Source of the DNA: Hexactinellida sp. DTS-2022
Taxonomy: Eukaryota; Porifera; Hexactinellida
Direction: 5' to 3'
DNA length: 64,000 bases
Assembly (NCBI GenBank): GCA_028753945.1
Contig: JAPNXP010000002.1
Location: 13,702,001-13,766,000, forward strand
Shown one piece after another: positions 43,801 to 55,636 of the stretch (position 1 is the first letter of the stretch; the number at the start of each line of letters is the position of its first letter). A program made the translations under genes and the position numbers. Below the pieces are notes generated by a model. The model was not told the DNA's origin. It saw only the letters and a list, made by a program, of their open reading frames with translations, and did no database searches.

Positions 43801-46800
43801 TGGTGATTTATATTAAGTTCTGGGTAACTTTTTGTATTTGAGTAAATAATATCAAAAACTGATTCCAATCTGGGATGATTTGATTTACGTTCCTTCTGGA
43901 TTGTATCAGAGTCATATATAGACTTTGGATATTTTCTGGGTGGTTTTGAAATTGTGACATCGCATGTTTCTTTTTCAAAAGAACTGTATTGTTTAAGATT
44001 ATTCCCGGGGGGAAGAACGCATTGCTCATCTGTCTGTCGTAATGAAATACGTCCTTCACAAAGAGAATGAAATACAGAACATCTATGCTGTCTTCGCTTC
44101 TCTTTTTCTACGAAATTTTGATCACTAACTCTACGAAAAACTTCATCCAAAGTTGTTAGAGTACACCCAAAACTCTCTATTCCTACTTCCGCACTGGATT
44201 CCTCCAAAAACTGAAAAAGCTTAACGAAAGTTGAAGGATGTTTTGAAGGAAGTATGAAAGAGAGCTCAGAACCAATTAAATCATTGATCGAAGCTTTAGG
44301 TACGTAGTGCTTTACAATATCAAATATATTACTCGGATTGCACTTATCGTTTTTAGTCATTATTAGATGGTATCCGACACCAAATCTGCTCTTAAGGAAG
44401 AGAGACGAACCACAAGCATTCAAACTACCATTGGAGATAATGGCAATACGATCACCGAGAATATCAGCTTCATCCATAAAATGTGTGGTTAGTACTATTG
44501 TACGACCTTCTTTGTATTTTTCTAACAAATCCCAAATAGTTCTTCTTGCTTGAGGGTCCAGTCCTGAAAAGAAAAAATTATAGCATATTTATCAATCATC
44601 GTGGAAATCTTGCAATACTCAGGGATCTTAATATAATAGTGCCTTAGAATAACTGAAAACAATTATATCCACAGAGTATCTTAAACAGGGGTTTATCTTC
44701 TGGTTCGAAAGATTTTATGGAGGTAAAATTTATACGGATTATAATATAATCTAGTCTAGAACAGGTTTTTTTTTAAGGTTGGGACCTTGGTGTAACTCAA
44801 CACTGCAGAGCCCGCTGCCGACCCGAATCGTGGTGTAACTCCAAAAAAATTTGGTGCAAATTTATACCAAAATCGGCCTTAAAAATATCCTGTTATAGAA
44901 TGTCGCGGTCGTTAACAATATCTTGTTCTGTTCAACAGTTTCATGAAATTTTCTTGGGTCAATCAAGGGATTTACCCTGGATTACTGACGTATTTGGCCT
45001 TTGGTTTGTCTATTGACCTTCTGATCAATTTTTCTAGAGACAATAAAATTTGGAAAGTTGTAAAATCCAGGGAAATCCATGTACTTAGCAAAAATATTCA
45101 GATAATTTTCTGCAGGGTTGGTGAATATACTACAATAGAGAAGTGAGAAGAGTAATTGAGATCCAATTAGGAATTATGTTGCATAGATTTTGACCCCCCT
45201 TAGAATTATAACCGCCTCAATAGAGAGACCTTTAGTAATACGTGTATGATAATACGAGCCCTTCGGTCTCGGTCGCTTTGCGACGGATCAGTGCTACGCA
45301 CCTCAAGTTAACGGCCGCTATGCGGCCTACTCCTCACCTTTTCCACAATGGAGGATGTTATATACTACATCCCTTTCCACCATTTTCCATAGTTTTAAGT
45401 TGTTTACCAATAATACCCGTTGAAAGCTAACTTCTGGGTCGATTTTATGGGTTGAACAACAAATATTAATATTATAAATATATATACGTATATGCAGGGG
45501 CGGATTGGGCTACTTAGGCGGCCCTGGCAAATTCGCGAAACTGGCCCACTGCCCGAATCCACCGGCCCACCGATCCACCGGCCCACCGATCTACCGCCCA
45601 TCGATCCACAGCCCATCAATCCACAGCCCATCGATCCACAGCCCATCGATCCACCGGCCCACCGGGCATTATCCCGGTGTCCCGGCGGCCCAATCCGCCC
45701 CTGCGTATATGAAATTCGTAGTCAGCATACTTGTTTACCTATTATAAGTTAGATATATCGCAATTATAAATTCGGTTTTTATTCCCCCATCACTTTAATA
45801 CAATCCGGACAAACAAACACACAAACAACAATCGTTTAATTTTAGATTATACACCAGTTATGAATGCATTCGCACCGGGTACGAGTGTATACTGCTTCTA
45901 CGCCATTAATTAGTTCTTATATCTTGGTGCTTGTATTAAATTCATACAGATACAATACGTGATTAAGGAGGAAAAGAAGATTATATATTAAAATTTTAAG
46001 CTAGTATACGTACACATGTATATACTACACTAAACTGAACTGCAAACCCGTAATATTATCACAATAATAAATGAAGAAGGTAAAATCTAAACAAGACTAA
46101 CCTGAGGATGGTTCATCCAGAATAACTGTCTTAGAACCTCCTATCAATGCCAATGCAACACACAGTCTACGCTTCATTCCTCCTGACAGCTGGTGCGACA
46201 GATTATTAGCTTTATCCTCCAATTTTACATCTTTCATCATTTTTAAAACTTCTTCACTCGCTTTCTTGCAATTCCAAATACCTTTCAGTCGAATGAAGAA
46301 ATGCATGTGTTCCTTGACAGTTAATTGGTCTATCAACACATTATGCTGAGGACAAATACCTAAATTTCTTCGAATCTGATTGAAATCCTTGGATATATCA
46401 AGATCGTTAATATAAGCTTTCCCTCTAGTGGGCGGATAAAGTCCAGTTAGCATCGATATCGTAGTACTCTTTCCAGCTCCATTATGACCGAGCAAACTTG
46501 TAATTTGACCAGAAAAGAAATTTATATTTAGATTTTGAACGGCTCTCTTTTTCCCAAAGTTTTTACAAAGTCCTTTAATACAAATCCCTATACGTAAGTC
46601 AGCTGACTCATGCTCAAAAGCATCTTCAATTACATAATCTTCTTCCTCGTCGGCCTTTAATTGCATATCACAATTCAACAACTCTTTGCCACACCAATAT
46701 TCACTTGTGAATGGAAAGTAAAACGGTCTACGAAAACCATATTCCTTTGGCCATACTTCATCAAAATACCAGGTCAACAACAAATAGATGATGATATCTA

Positions 46801-48631
46801 AAATCAACATGCCATAAACATACACGATAGGAAAGTCCTCATAATTCTCCTTTGTTGTACCGGCATTGTACCAATGCAGTCCTACTTGTTCCTGCTCGCG
46901 ACGACTTATAATACTCTCGCCGATAGCTACACAAGAGTTCCCGAATAAACACAGAACGAATTTCAAATAGATTGGAATATCCTCGTACCTTGTTACCAAA
47001 ATCATGTACGGCAAGAAACTTGACAAGAAAGCAAGTAACGAAACCACCAAACTCAAACTTGCTGAGTCAAAAAAGGTACTAATTAGAAATGAAAATGAAA
47101 TCATGGAGTTAACATAGAGAAACAGCAAAAGCAGAATTATGGAGAAGTCACTATACTCATAAATCGTACCTACTTTCAGCATAATGGCAATGATAATGAT
47201 AATGACAAACAAGAAAATTAATTGTTTCACGTACCAACTAGCCCAATTGACAAATTTGGATAAGCCCATTATCAACATTGATTCACGGAGACGTGTTTCC
47301 TTCTCATTAACGATTTCCTTCGTAATAATTCCTGCGATATAAGTGAATACAAATATTAATAATACCCGTGGTATCAAAAATGCTAAGTTTAGGAAGGAAT
47401 TTTCAAGGTGAGCAGGGTAGGGCATCTGTCTTATATCGATTGGGAGATTTGAATGTGTATATTCAGAATTTAAGATTGAAACTCTCTCTCCAATTATAGA
47501 CTGTGTAATCGCATCTTGTAGTGTTATGAACCCTTGGTCACGATAGTCATTTTCAAGAATAGCATTCGGGGTAAAATCGGGGACTGGTATTTCACTGCCA
47601 AGCTTTGTAGGGTCCAAACGAAGGGTGACCTCAATGTCAGGCTCAAGTTGGTCAAAAATTACTCCGGCTATTATTGGGCGGAAAATTCTATAAGATAGAG
47701 AGTAGTATAATATAATTTGTCTAAATAGCAAGATTTTATGTTGGTATTTCAGGCCAGTTGCAAGCAAATTATTATTCGCGCGGCGAAGTGACGACATGTT
47801 AGATCTGCCGCACCTGTTCCTACGGCCCATTATTCTCCCAAGAGAAATGCCTATTAACCAAGTATGATACTGCTTCAACCAAATACAGTAGTACTTGCAT
47901 AATCCCAACCTCTATAATCCTGAATTCAGCAGAACCGACATTTTCCTTAAGCTAATGAGCATCGGACTATGTATTAGAGCCTGAAACAAAATATATTTGG
48001 TCAGTCGAATTTGAATCTTTGTTGAACCTTGTATTAAGAAAGTTCCTCTAATAACAAATTTTCTTACGTATTGTCTAAGCGTGTTTTCGAAATGAGACTT
48101 AAAAAATTACTAATAACCCAATATACTAGGATGTATGATGAATAAATTAGTATTGTGAACTCACCCAACTGCCAACAGGGTAGCTGCACATGTGGCAGGA
48201 CTGTCTTCATTAGGTAGATCATTATACAATGCTATTTGCTCATTTGCTAGCAATTCAAGCTCGGCTTCACTTGATGCAGCGACGAACTCCACGAAAGTGA
48301 ATTGTGTGTTTAGTATGCTGGTAGCATTGGCAATAATCCGAGCTGTTTGAGGAGTGTCCGGGGTATAATAGTAGGTGAAGTTGCAGATAATCGATTGCCC
48401 AGAAAGTAAAGTTTCGAGGCCGGAGCTTAACTGCAGACCTTGCGAGGGGAAACTGGTCAGACAAGATTCTTCTTTACCGTACACAGTTAGCTTGAAGAAT
48501 ATAATAATAATAAATCCGACTATCGGAATGCAAAACTGTACGATAGTAGAAATGGGTTGACGTATTTGTAAGAGAAAGTTCTTCCATAATAGAAGAAAGA
48601 ATTGCAAAAACAATTCAAATATCCTCAGCAT
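40893..48631 (-). CDS. ABCA-family full transporter, three exons
   Basis: Exons on the minus strand: 48,631-48,165, 47,687-46,102 and 44,563-40,893. All splice sites are GT-AG and phases agree, giving 1,907 codons. Layout: first membrane helix and a large outer loop (exon 1: LLWKNFLLQIRQP at the N-terminus); membrane domain 1; ATPase 1 with GHNGAGKST near residue 555, PQHNVLIDQ, signature LSGGMKRR and VILDEPSSGLDP across the exon 2/3 junction; a Cys-rich second outer loop; membrane domain 2; ATPase 2 with GVNGAGKTT near 1,621, PQFDALQG, signature YSGGNKRK and ILLDEPTTGLDP. This is the lipid-exporting ABCA architecture; both ATP sites keep their key residues. Which ABCA subgroup (A1- or A3-like) is unclear. 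A hAT MITE sits in intron 2. Confidence 0.93.
45255..45370 (+). repeat. GCGAAGC-hairpin element copy in ABCA intron
   Basis: CGAGCCCTTCGGTCTCGGTC followed by short palindromes (GGTCGCTTTGCGAC, GGCCGCTATGCGGCC). It is a diverged copy of the element at 51,371 and 51,945. Confidence 0.7.
45495..45703. mobile_element. hAT MITE in ABCA intron 2, 8-bp target duplication
   Basis: Begins CAGGGGCGGATTGGG, ends CCCAATCCGCCCCTG, flanked by perfect CGTATATG copies (45,487-45,494 and 45,704-45,711). The interior is a minisatellite of CCATCGATCCACAGCC-like units. Confidence 0.92.
47688..48164 (-). other. ABCA intron 1
   Basis: 477 bp, donor GG|GTGAGT at 48,164, acceptor CTTATAG at 47,688, phase 2. Nothing else recognisable inside. 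Confidence 0.8.
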
Positions 48632-49127
48632 TGAAATGAATAAAATTGGAACTTAGTTTATTCATATAGTAACTAACAGTTATACTAACTAATTAAGGAA
48701 TGTTAATTATGACTTTAGATAGATATAAATACTTTCTATGAAGAGTTCGTTTTCAGACTAGTGTTAGTTAATAAATAATTAATTAAATTCAAATTGAGCT
48801 AAAAGTCCATTCTTCTGCTTAGCTGGTATGTGTGTTCTGATATCGAAGAGTTTTAATTGTGCTGAGACAATTAACTCAATTAATCTACGTACATGTAATT
48901 ATAATGTCAAGTCTTATAGACTAGTCATCGAATCAAATTTGGCTAGATTTCTGTAAAGTATTCTAGGAAGATATAAATATTCCTTCAAATATATTTAAAT
49001 TTGCTTTTAGACAGTAGTCAACATTCCTAATACGTATTGAATTATCTTATTCAGAAAATATGAATACTCCAAAAATATAAATCAAAACAACTTGTGACAT
49101 AGATTGGCGGCGGAACCATGGGGGTAT
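48632..49127. other. Upstream region of the ABCA gene
   Basis: About 500 bp of AT-rich sequence between the ABCA start codon and a large inverted duplication. It must hold the promoter; no clear TATA box or other motif is called. Confidence 0.4.
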
Positions 49128-49783
49128 AGTGGGGTCAAAAATTAAGGTTCCGTGACCAACCTCTGGCTAGTTAAGTTTTATGCCTGATTCTGATACTTTA
49201 GGATATAACTCGCGATTTAAGCTCCCATGCCGCTCTGGAAAGTTTGGGCAAACTTTTTTATAGCGACAAATTCAAAGGGCCTCCGGCAATAATTTTGAAA
49301 AATTAAGGGCCCTCTCTGAGCATTTCATAAATTGAGATTAGAGTATTTTTGAACAGTATGCAATAAGTAGTAGCTGCACTGAAAATTTCAACTCAATCGG
49401 GACTATCTCTATATTAAAAGCGGAATTGTTGTGTGTTTGGATGTTTGTCCGTAATTAATTGGAAAGACTACGAGTCCCAGAAAGCTAAAAATTTGTATAC
49501 AGGGGTTATTTTGTACTGCGACAACGATCTATTGGTTTTTGAAACAAAATAACGGGATTATGACGTCACAGTTTCGAAAAACAGATATTTTGTACTAGCT
49601 TCCCAATTTTGCTCCGATTTGTAGAAAATTCAAAGCATTAGACGTACACTAAATTACTACACCTGATAGCAGTTCACGAATTCCCATCTTTTCTTCTGAT
49701 TGTGACACAGTTAATTAATTAGTCCCTACACCAATCAACCATAAATAGTGTATCGTACCAACACAGGTATAGCAAAGTGCAAA
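49128..49783 (+). repeat. Left arm of a ~3.9-kb inverted duplication
   Basis: From TAGTGGGGTCAAAAATTAAG to about AGCAAAGTGCAA; returns reversed at 52,343-53,020 at high identity. It contains a Helitron-like start region (TCTCTATATTAAAAGCGG) and the GAAAGACTACGAGTCCCAG segment. Confidence 0.85.
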
Positions 49784-50113
49784 ATCGATTTTCGATTGTG
49801 TTCTATTGCATACAATTCAAGTAAGAGTGATTAACGAAAGTTATTAGTTAAAATGTATCATATTATTCTTAGCACTATGTGGGTGATCTGATTTGTTTGG
49901 TTAACAAGAATGCACTCGAGTAGTTAACTTCTCTGATGCATTGTTTATTTATTACACACTATTGGATTCCTATTAATAAGACAATTAATGGAATTACGTA
50001 ATTTCTAACCTATACTGAAATTATGAAATTAAGTAGTTGATTCATCAAGGATTTAGGATCTATCTAATTATGAGATTGATATGTTTATTATTAGTATCAA
50101 TTAAATCAAATAT

Positions 50114-50233
50114 TTTACAACCCTGGATTTAACCTCTGCATAATAATGGTTTAATGGTGAGAATAAGACGCGAAGCGGTCTTATTCTCATCTTTAAACCA
50201 TTATTATGCAGAGATTAAATCCAGGGTTGTAAA
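50114..50233. mobile_element. Foldback hairpin element, 120 bp
   Basis: Arms of about 57 bp from TTTACAACCCTGGATTTAA to its reverse complement, almost without a loop. The centre reads AGACGCGAAGCGGTCT. Confidence 0.85.
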
Positions 50234-50251
50234 TTACTTTGCAATATAATA

Positions 50252-50425
50252 CAGTAGATGTCGGATATAAGCACACCGGTTATAAGAACATATCGGATAT
50301 AAGCACACTATGTTGGAAAACGTTTGCCATCTACACTGTATAATTTATGTCGGTTATAAGCACATGCCGGTTATAAGCACCATAAGTGCAGTTCCCGACG
50401 ATGTGCTTATAACCGGCATCCACTG
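50252..50425. mobile_element. Pogo-like MITE, 174 bp, TA-flanked
   Basis: Begins CAGTAGATGTCGGATATAAG, ends CTTATAACCGGCATCCACTG, with TA on both sides. GGTTATAAGCACA words occur in both orientations inside. Confidence 0.85.
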
Positions 50426-50735
50426 TATACTGAAATAAATAATTGGGTATAATTTATCAGCCACGGGTTTCAATTTATTTGAGCTAACAAGCTAACCTTT
50501 TAATGGAGCTGAAATGAGCTACCTTAATTAAGAATTATTGAGCCAATATCATATATTATTAACTAATAATTAATAACTAATAAGTAATGAGAATAACATG
50601 CATAACACATCATTTCCCAAACAGATTACATTAACGAATCGCAACCCAGAATGAATTTAAGCGCGCGTTAAGTTGTGTGTGTAATATACTAGCCACATGT
50701 TAACTTATTTATTATTAATATTACTGTCTTTTAGA

Positions 50736-51493
50736 GGAGGGAAAGGCCGCGAAGCGGCCGTTAATTGCATCGCGTAGTGCCTAACACGAACGAAAAAAGG
50801 TCGCGAAGCGACCTTTGTGAGAGAGTGATCCGTCGCGAAGCGACCGAGACCGAAGGGCTCGTACTTTGAATGTAATAACCTTTTGAAGATTCCTACGTCA
50901 TTTGTCACCTTGGGAGGTCCCTTCTTTAAACTATTTTTTTAAGGGATTTGAAGCATATCTCATCCTATATAGCATGCAATATCCTTTTAACTCGCTATGT
51001 AGTATGTCTCCATGTAAATCTCGGTAATAGACCTAAATTTACCACTTTGACTATTCTGGAGATCTCACATGGGGGTGACGAAGCAAAAAGAAAATTGACC
51101 CATAATCGTTTTATTCGGCCACTTTATATATATAATTATCACAATTTTGACGTCAATTGACTGGATTTTTTAATTTTTGTATATTCAAAGTGGTAAATTT
51201 AGGTCTATTACCGAGATTTACATGGAGACATACTACATAGCGAGTTAAAAGGTTATTGCATGTATATGGATGAGATATTCTTCAAATCCCTTAAAAAATA
51301 GTTTAAAGAAGGGACCTCCCATGGTGACAAATGACGTAAGAATCTTCAAAAGGTTATTACATTCAAAGTACGAGCCCTTCGGTCTCGGTCGCTTAGCGAC
51401 GGATCACTCTCTCACAAAAGTCGCTTCGCGACTTTTCGTTCGTGTTAGGCACTACGCGATACAATTAACGGCCGCTTCGCGGCCTTTCCCTCC
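50736..51493. repeat. Foldback element at the centre of the inverted duplication
   Basis: The left arm starts GGAGGGAAAGGCCGCG and the right arm ends CGCGGCCTTTCCCTCC; arms are about 325 bp, spacer about 110 bp. Both arms carry the CGAGACCGAAGGGCTCG element with its GCGAAGC mini-palindromes. Its centre (about 51,115) nearly coincides with that of the outer inverted duplication (about 51,075). Confidence 0.88.
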
Positions 51494-52342
51494 CCAAAAG
51501 CAATCACATTGATAATGAGTTTTAATAGCTCAATAAATTTTAGTTGCACGATAAGAAAGCTCGAATCAAAATAATACTAAAAGAAAAACAGGCAATAGAA
51601 TAGACAAATGATTGATTGGTTAAATTAATTTATTTTCAATCAATCAAATTGGAGCCTCAGAAAATATTTCTATTATGCACAATCTATTTATACTAATTGA
51701 TGAAATCTGCTAATCCATACTAACAAACCCTCGAATTTAATTGGCTAACAAATTTTGTCACCTTCAAATGTGAATATTTCTCTTCAAAAACCAATAGATC
51801 GTTGTCGCAGTACAAAATTACCCCTGTATACAAATTTTCAGCTTTCTGGGACTCGTAGTCTTTCCAATTAATTCTGGACAAACACACAAACAAACAAACA
51901 AACACACAAACACACAAACAAACAACAATTCCTCTTTTTATATACGAGCCCTTCTGTCTCGGTCGCTTCGCGACAGATCACTCTCTCACAAAAGTCGCTT
52001 CGCGACTTTTGTTCGTTCGTATTAGGCACTACGCGATACAATTAACGGCCGCTTCGCGGCCTTTCCCTCCCAAAAAAGCAATCACATTAATAATGAGTTT
52101 TAATAGCTCAATGAATTTCAGTGTGCACGATAAGAAAGCTCGAATCAAAATAATACTAAAAGAAAAACAGGCAATAAAATAGACAAATGATTAATTGGTT
52201 AAATGAATTTATTTTCAATCAATCAAATTTGAGCCTCAGAAAATATTTCTATTATGCACAATCTATTTATACTAATTGATGAAATCTGATTATCCATACT
52301 AACAAACCCTCGAATTTAATTGGCTAAAACTGGATTATTACA
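51371..52342 (+). repeat. Tandem duplication, 574-bp period
   Basis: CGAGCCCTTC starts at 51,371 and again at 51,945. The 51,493-51,760 and 52,068-52,333 stretches are nearly identical (AGCAATCACATT, CAATCAATCAAATT). Each copy starts with the GCGAAGC-palindrome element. Confidence 0.85.
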
Positions 52343-53020
52343 CTTGCACTTTGCTATACCTGTGTTGGTACGATACACTATTTATGGTTGATTAGTGTAG
52401 GGACTAATTAATTAACTGTGTCACAATCAGAAGAAAAATGGGAATTCGTGAACTGCTATCAGGTGTAGTAATTTAGTGTACGTCTAATGCTTTGAATTTT
52501 CTACAGATCGGAGCAAAATTGGGAAGCTAGTACAAAATATCTGTTTTTCGAAACTGTGACGTCATAATCCCATTATTTTGTTTCAAAAACCAATAGATCG
52601 TTGTCGCAGTACAAAATTACCCCTGTATACAAATTTTCAGCTTTCTGGGACTCGTAGTCTTTCCAATCAATTCTGGACAAACACACACACACACACACAC
52701 AAACAACAATTCCGCTTTTAATATACAGATAGATAGATAGATAGTCCCGATTGAGTTGAAATTTTCAGTGCAGCTACTACTTATTGCATACTGTTCAAAA
52801 ATACTCTAATCTCAATTTATGAAATGTTCAGAGAGGGGCCTTAATTTTTCAAAATGATTGCCGGAGGCCCTTTGAATTTGTCGCTATAAAAAAGTTTGCC
52901 CAAACTTTCCAGAGCGGCATGGGAGCTTAAATCGCGAGTTAAATCCTAAAGTATCAGAATCAGGCATAAAACTTAACTAGCCAGAGGTTGGTCACGGAAC
53001 CTTAATTTTTGACCCCACTA
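52343..53020 (-). repeat. Right arm of the ~3.9-kb inverted duplication
   Basis: Reverse complement of 49,128-49,783, ending CTTAATTTTTGACCCCACTA. It has an expanded CA microsatellite (52,680) and a GATA microsatellite (52,727). Confidence 0.85.
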
Positions 53021-53379
53021 GTATGGAGGCACTAACTCACGTAAAATTACTTTAGGTGGATTAACCTAAATCCGTAAAGTTATCACTGTAGAAAATTTAA
53101 AGCTCCACTAAGCTATTTATAGCGAAATAAGTGGTCGTTTTATTTGTGTGACCGATTTTACGTGTGAGCTCTGTAAAAAATATAAACAAATTAAGGGGTT
53201 AGTCCAATAAACAAAAGCAGTATAAATTTCTTCGTGCAGATCGCTGAATATATTATAGAGCCGTAGTTCGACACACCACAAATTCTAGGGTAATGTACTA
53301 TTTAGTAGACCCGGTATCATTGGAACTCCGGTTAGGTCGTCTGGGCTACAAATCCTATGGGAAGCAGGTAATTTACTAT

Positions 53380-53734
53380 GGGAATTACTTATTTGTAGGC
53401 CGCCTACAATGTCGGCTAGCCGACATATAAACAAATGTCGCCGACAAATAAGGATTTGGCCGAGTTGATTCAGGACCTTTCCTCTAATACTCCATAATAC
53501 TCATTTTAAAAGTTCAGGTTTTTGGTTCGCTCCCAATTCATTGTCGCTTCTTATAAGCTTGGTTCTTTTTTCTCCATAATAGATTGTTTATTTTCAATCT
53601 TTCAGGGACTATTCCTCTAATTCGTTCAATTTTAGATGAATTCCTTATATGTCGGCTAAATCCATATTTGTCGGCGAGATTTGCTTATATGTCGGCTAGC
53701 CGACATTGTAGTCGGCCGCCATATAAGTAAACGG
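53380..53734. mobile_element. MITE with GTCGGCTAGCCGAC palindromes, 355 bp
   Basis: About 70-bp inverted ends, each with the palindrome TGTCGGCTAGCCGACA. Flanked by TTTACTAT on both sides (53,372-53,379 and 53,735-53,742), an 8-bp duplication fitting hAT or a similar class. Confidence 0.8.
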
Positions 53735-53742
53735 TTTACTAT

Positions 53743-55410
53743 ATAGATCGTTTCCTCATATGTTACTAATTTTTCAGCACCTGCACACTAACTAATTATA
53801 AGATATGTTATTCCATATGCTATGGTTATTCTTATTCTTTCCTGAACATTCTACTCCAATATAGTATATATGTATTTATTTGTAAGTATAGTTGGTGAAT
53901 CTTTTTCATAGATTTTAGTGTGTTCCTTCTTGCTTCATCACTTGTTGTTTGTTTGTTTGTTTATTTGTTTGTCGAAATTAAAGTGAATATATTTGAGATA
54001 GAGACCAGCTTAAAGATGTAATAATAAATAGGTAAACAAGTATGTTGAACACGAATTTCGCATGTATAAATTTATTTATTTACGTATTTATTATTGATGT
54101 TTACAATTGGCAATAGCAAGACCGTGAGCAGTTGAGTGACTGTCGCGAAGCCACCGAGACCGAAAGGTTCGTATATAATTATGTTTCGTTATGTAAAAAC
54201 CCCGGCCAGTTTTCAGTATCATTCATACTAGTTTAAAATATATCTCGTCTCATCCTGTCAATCTAAACAATTACTTGGCTCATGACCTACTAATTGTAAA
54301 TACAATTTGTTTGCAACATAATAGTATAAAGACTCAACGAAGACAGCGTGTCACAATAGATGCAGGCAGGTTTTAATTAATCCACGAAGCAATCTCAGTG
54401 AACATAAAAGAGTGGCTGTACCAGGTTCACTTAATTTTGTGTTCTTCGCTCAGAGTCTTCTCAGTTTAGTTCCACCATCAATGCCTGTTTGTGGTCATAC
54501 AGTTATTATAAGGGAAAAAATCGTGGATTTGAACTCATCCTTATTTAGGACCGAAGTTTTCATAAAGATTGTCCTCTTTCTATGCGCAAAAGTAGTGATG
54601 ATTGATAAAATCTTCTATGCTCAGGACCTTGATGCACTTGACGCAGCCATCATACCATCAGAGTTGCAGAATCAATTTTTTAAATACTAGTCTTTTTTAA
54701 TATATGCAATTTCAGGACTGGAAAACAAGTACCACAACATTATTCCTCTTTTGCAGATCACAATGCCCAGCACTCTTTGACTCTCAGGCTTTCCTGGACA
54801 ACCAAATAAACAGTGGACTACTTGCTAAGAATTTTATAGCATACCTGCCAACCGTCCAGGATTTCACACTTGTTCATGCTTCCCGGGATATACTCCATTT
54901 GTTCAGGTATATTAGTTGGAACATAAACTCTGAGACCTCTGAGAGTATTATGTACTGCTAAGTTATTTTGCTAATTAGTTTTTTATATACGTAAGTTGCA
55001 ATCCATGAAATGGGTGAGAAATTGACCCAAAGTAACTTTCACACAATGATCCATCACATTACTTCCAGTTTTAACTCCCAACCAAACCAAACAGCTCCTC
55101 CGCCAACTATGGTTACCTCCCTGATATCGAGTAACTCATTCACCTCCACCAGTTAAAGGGGACCAGTGTTCTCTCTAATTTTCTGGGGACAGGAGCCAAA
55201 CATTTCAATACGAATTTTTCGGGATGTTTAAAGTGTCTCTTCGAATTTCTTGTGGTAGCCCAAACAAGGGTCTGAGGACCACTCAATCGCTACGCGGTCT
55301 CGATTTTCCAATTGTAACCACACCAATTAATATTCATAATATAAACTTATGAGTGCCAAAATTGATTTACCTATTTATCCGTTGGAAGCTAGCCTCTAAG
55401 TTAGTCTAAA
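53743..55410. other. Mostly non-coding region with two weak reading frames
   Basis: Frames at 54,412-54,690 and 54,704-54,961 resemble nothing known. A possible splice acceptor (TGCAATTTCAG at 54,716) precedes the second. GGGTTCTCACTAG-type hallmarks are absent. A fragment of the CGAGACCGAAAGG element is at about 54,146. CAGTGTTCTCTCTAATTTTC at 55,161 looks like one end of a hAT element whose other end was not found. Confidence 0.4.
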
Positions 55411-55636
55411 ATTGATGTAGGAATAAGACCTAAAAATGAAGTAGGAATAAGACCTAAACTATTTGAAGTAGGAATAAGCCCTAAAACTAGCTATGTAGGA
55501 ATAAGACCTAAATATTCCTGAAGTAGGAATAAGACCTAAACTATTTGAAGTAGGAATAAGACCTAACTGTTAGAAGTAGGAACATTTGTTTGTATTGGTA
55601 TGAATAGGAAGTCGGAGGAAGTAAGTGATATTTTAG

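Larger units (their letters stand above)
44564..46101 (-). other. ABCA intron 2 with transposon debris
   Basis: Donor CAG|GTTAGT at 46,101, acceptor TTTTCAG at 44,564. It holds a hAT MITE (45,495-45,703) and a CGAGCCCTTCGGTCTCGGTC element copy (from 45,255). The rest is AT-rich and non-coding. Confidence 0.8.

Noticed and set aside
45404-45752. Pro/His-rich and Gly/Met-rich frames in ABCA intron 2
   Set aside because: Both come from the CCATCGATCCACAGCC minisatellite inside a hAT MITE.
47688-47908. Start of the middle ABCA exon at 47,908
   Set aside because: The acceptor at 47,688 and phase agreement with exon 1 place the exon start at 47,687. The extra 74 residues are intron translation.
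54412-54961. Two-exon gene at 54.4-55.0 kb
   Set aside because: A possible splice acceptor exists, but neither frame resembles a known family and no donor fits. Kept only as a weak note.
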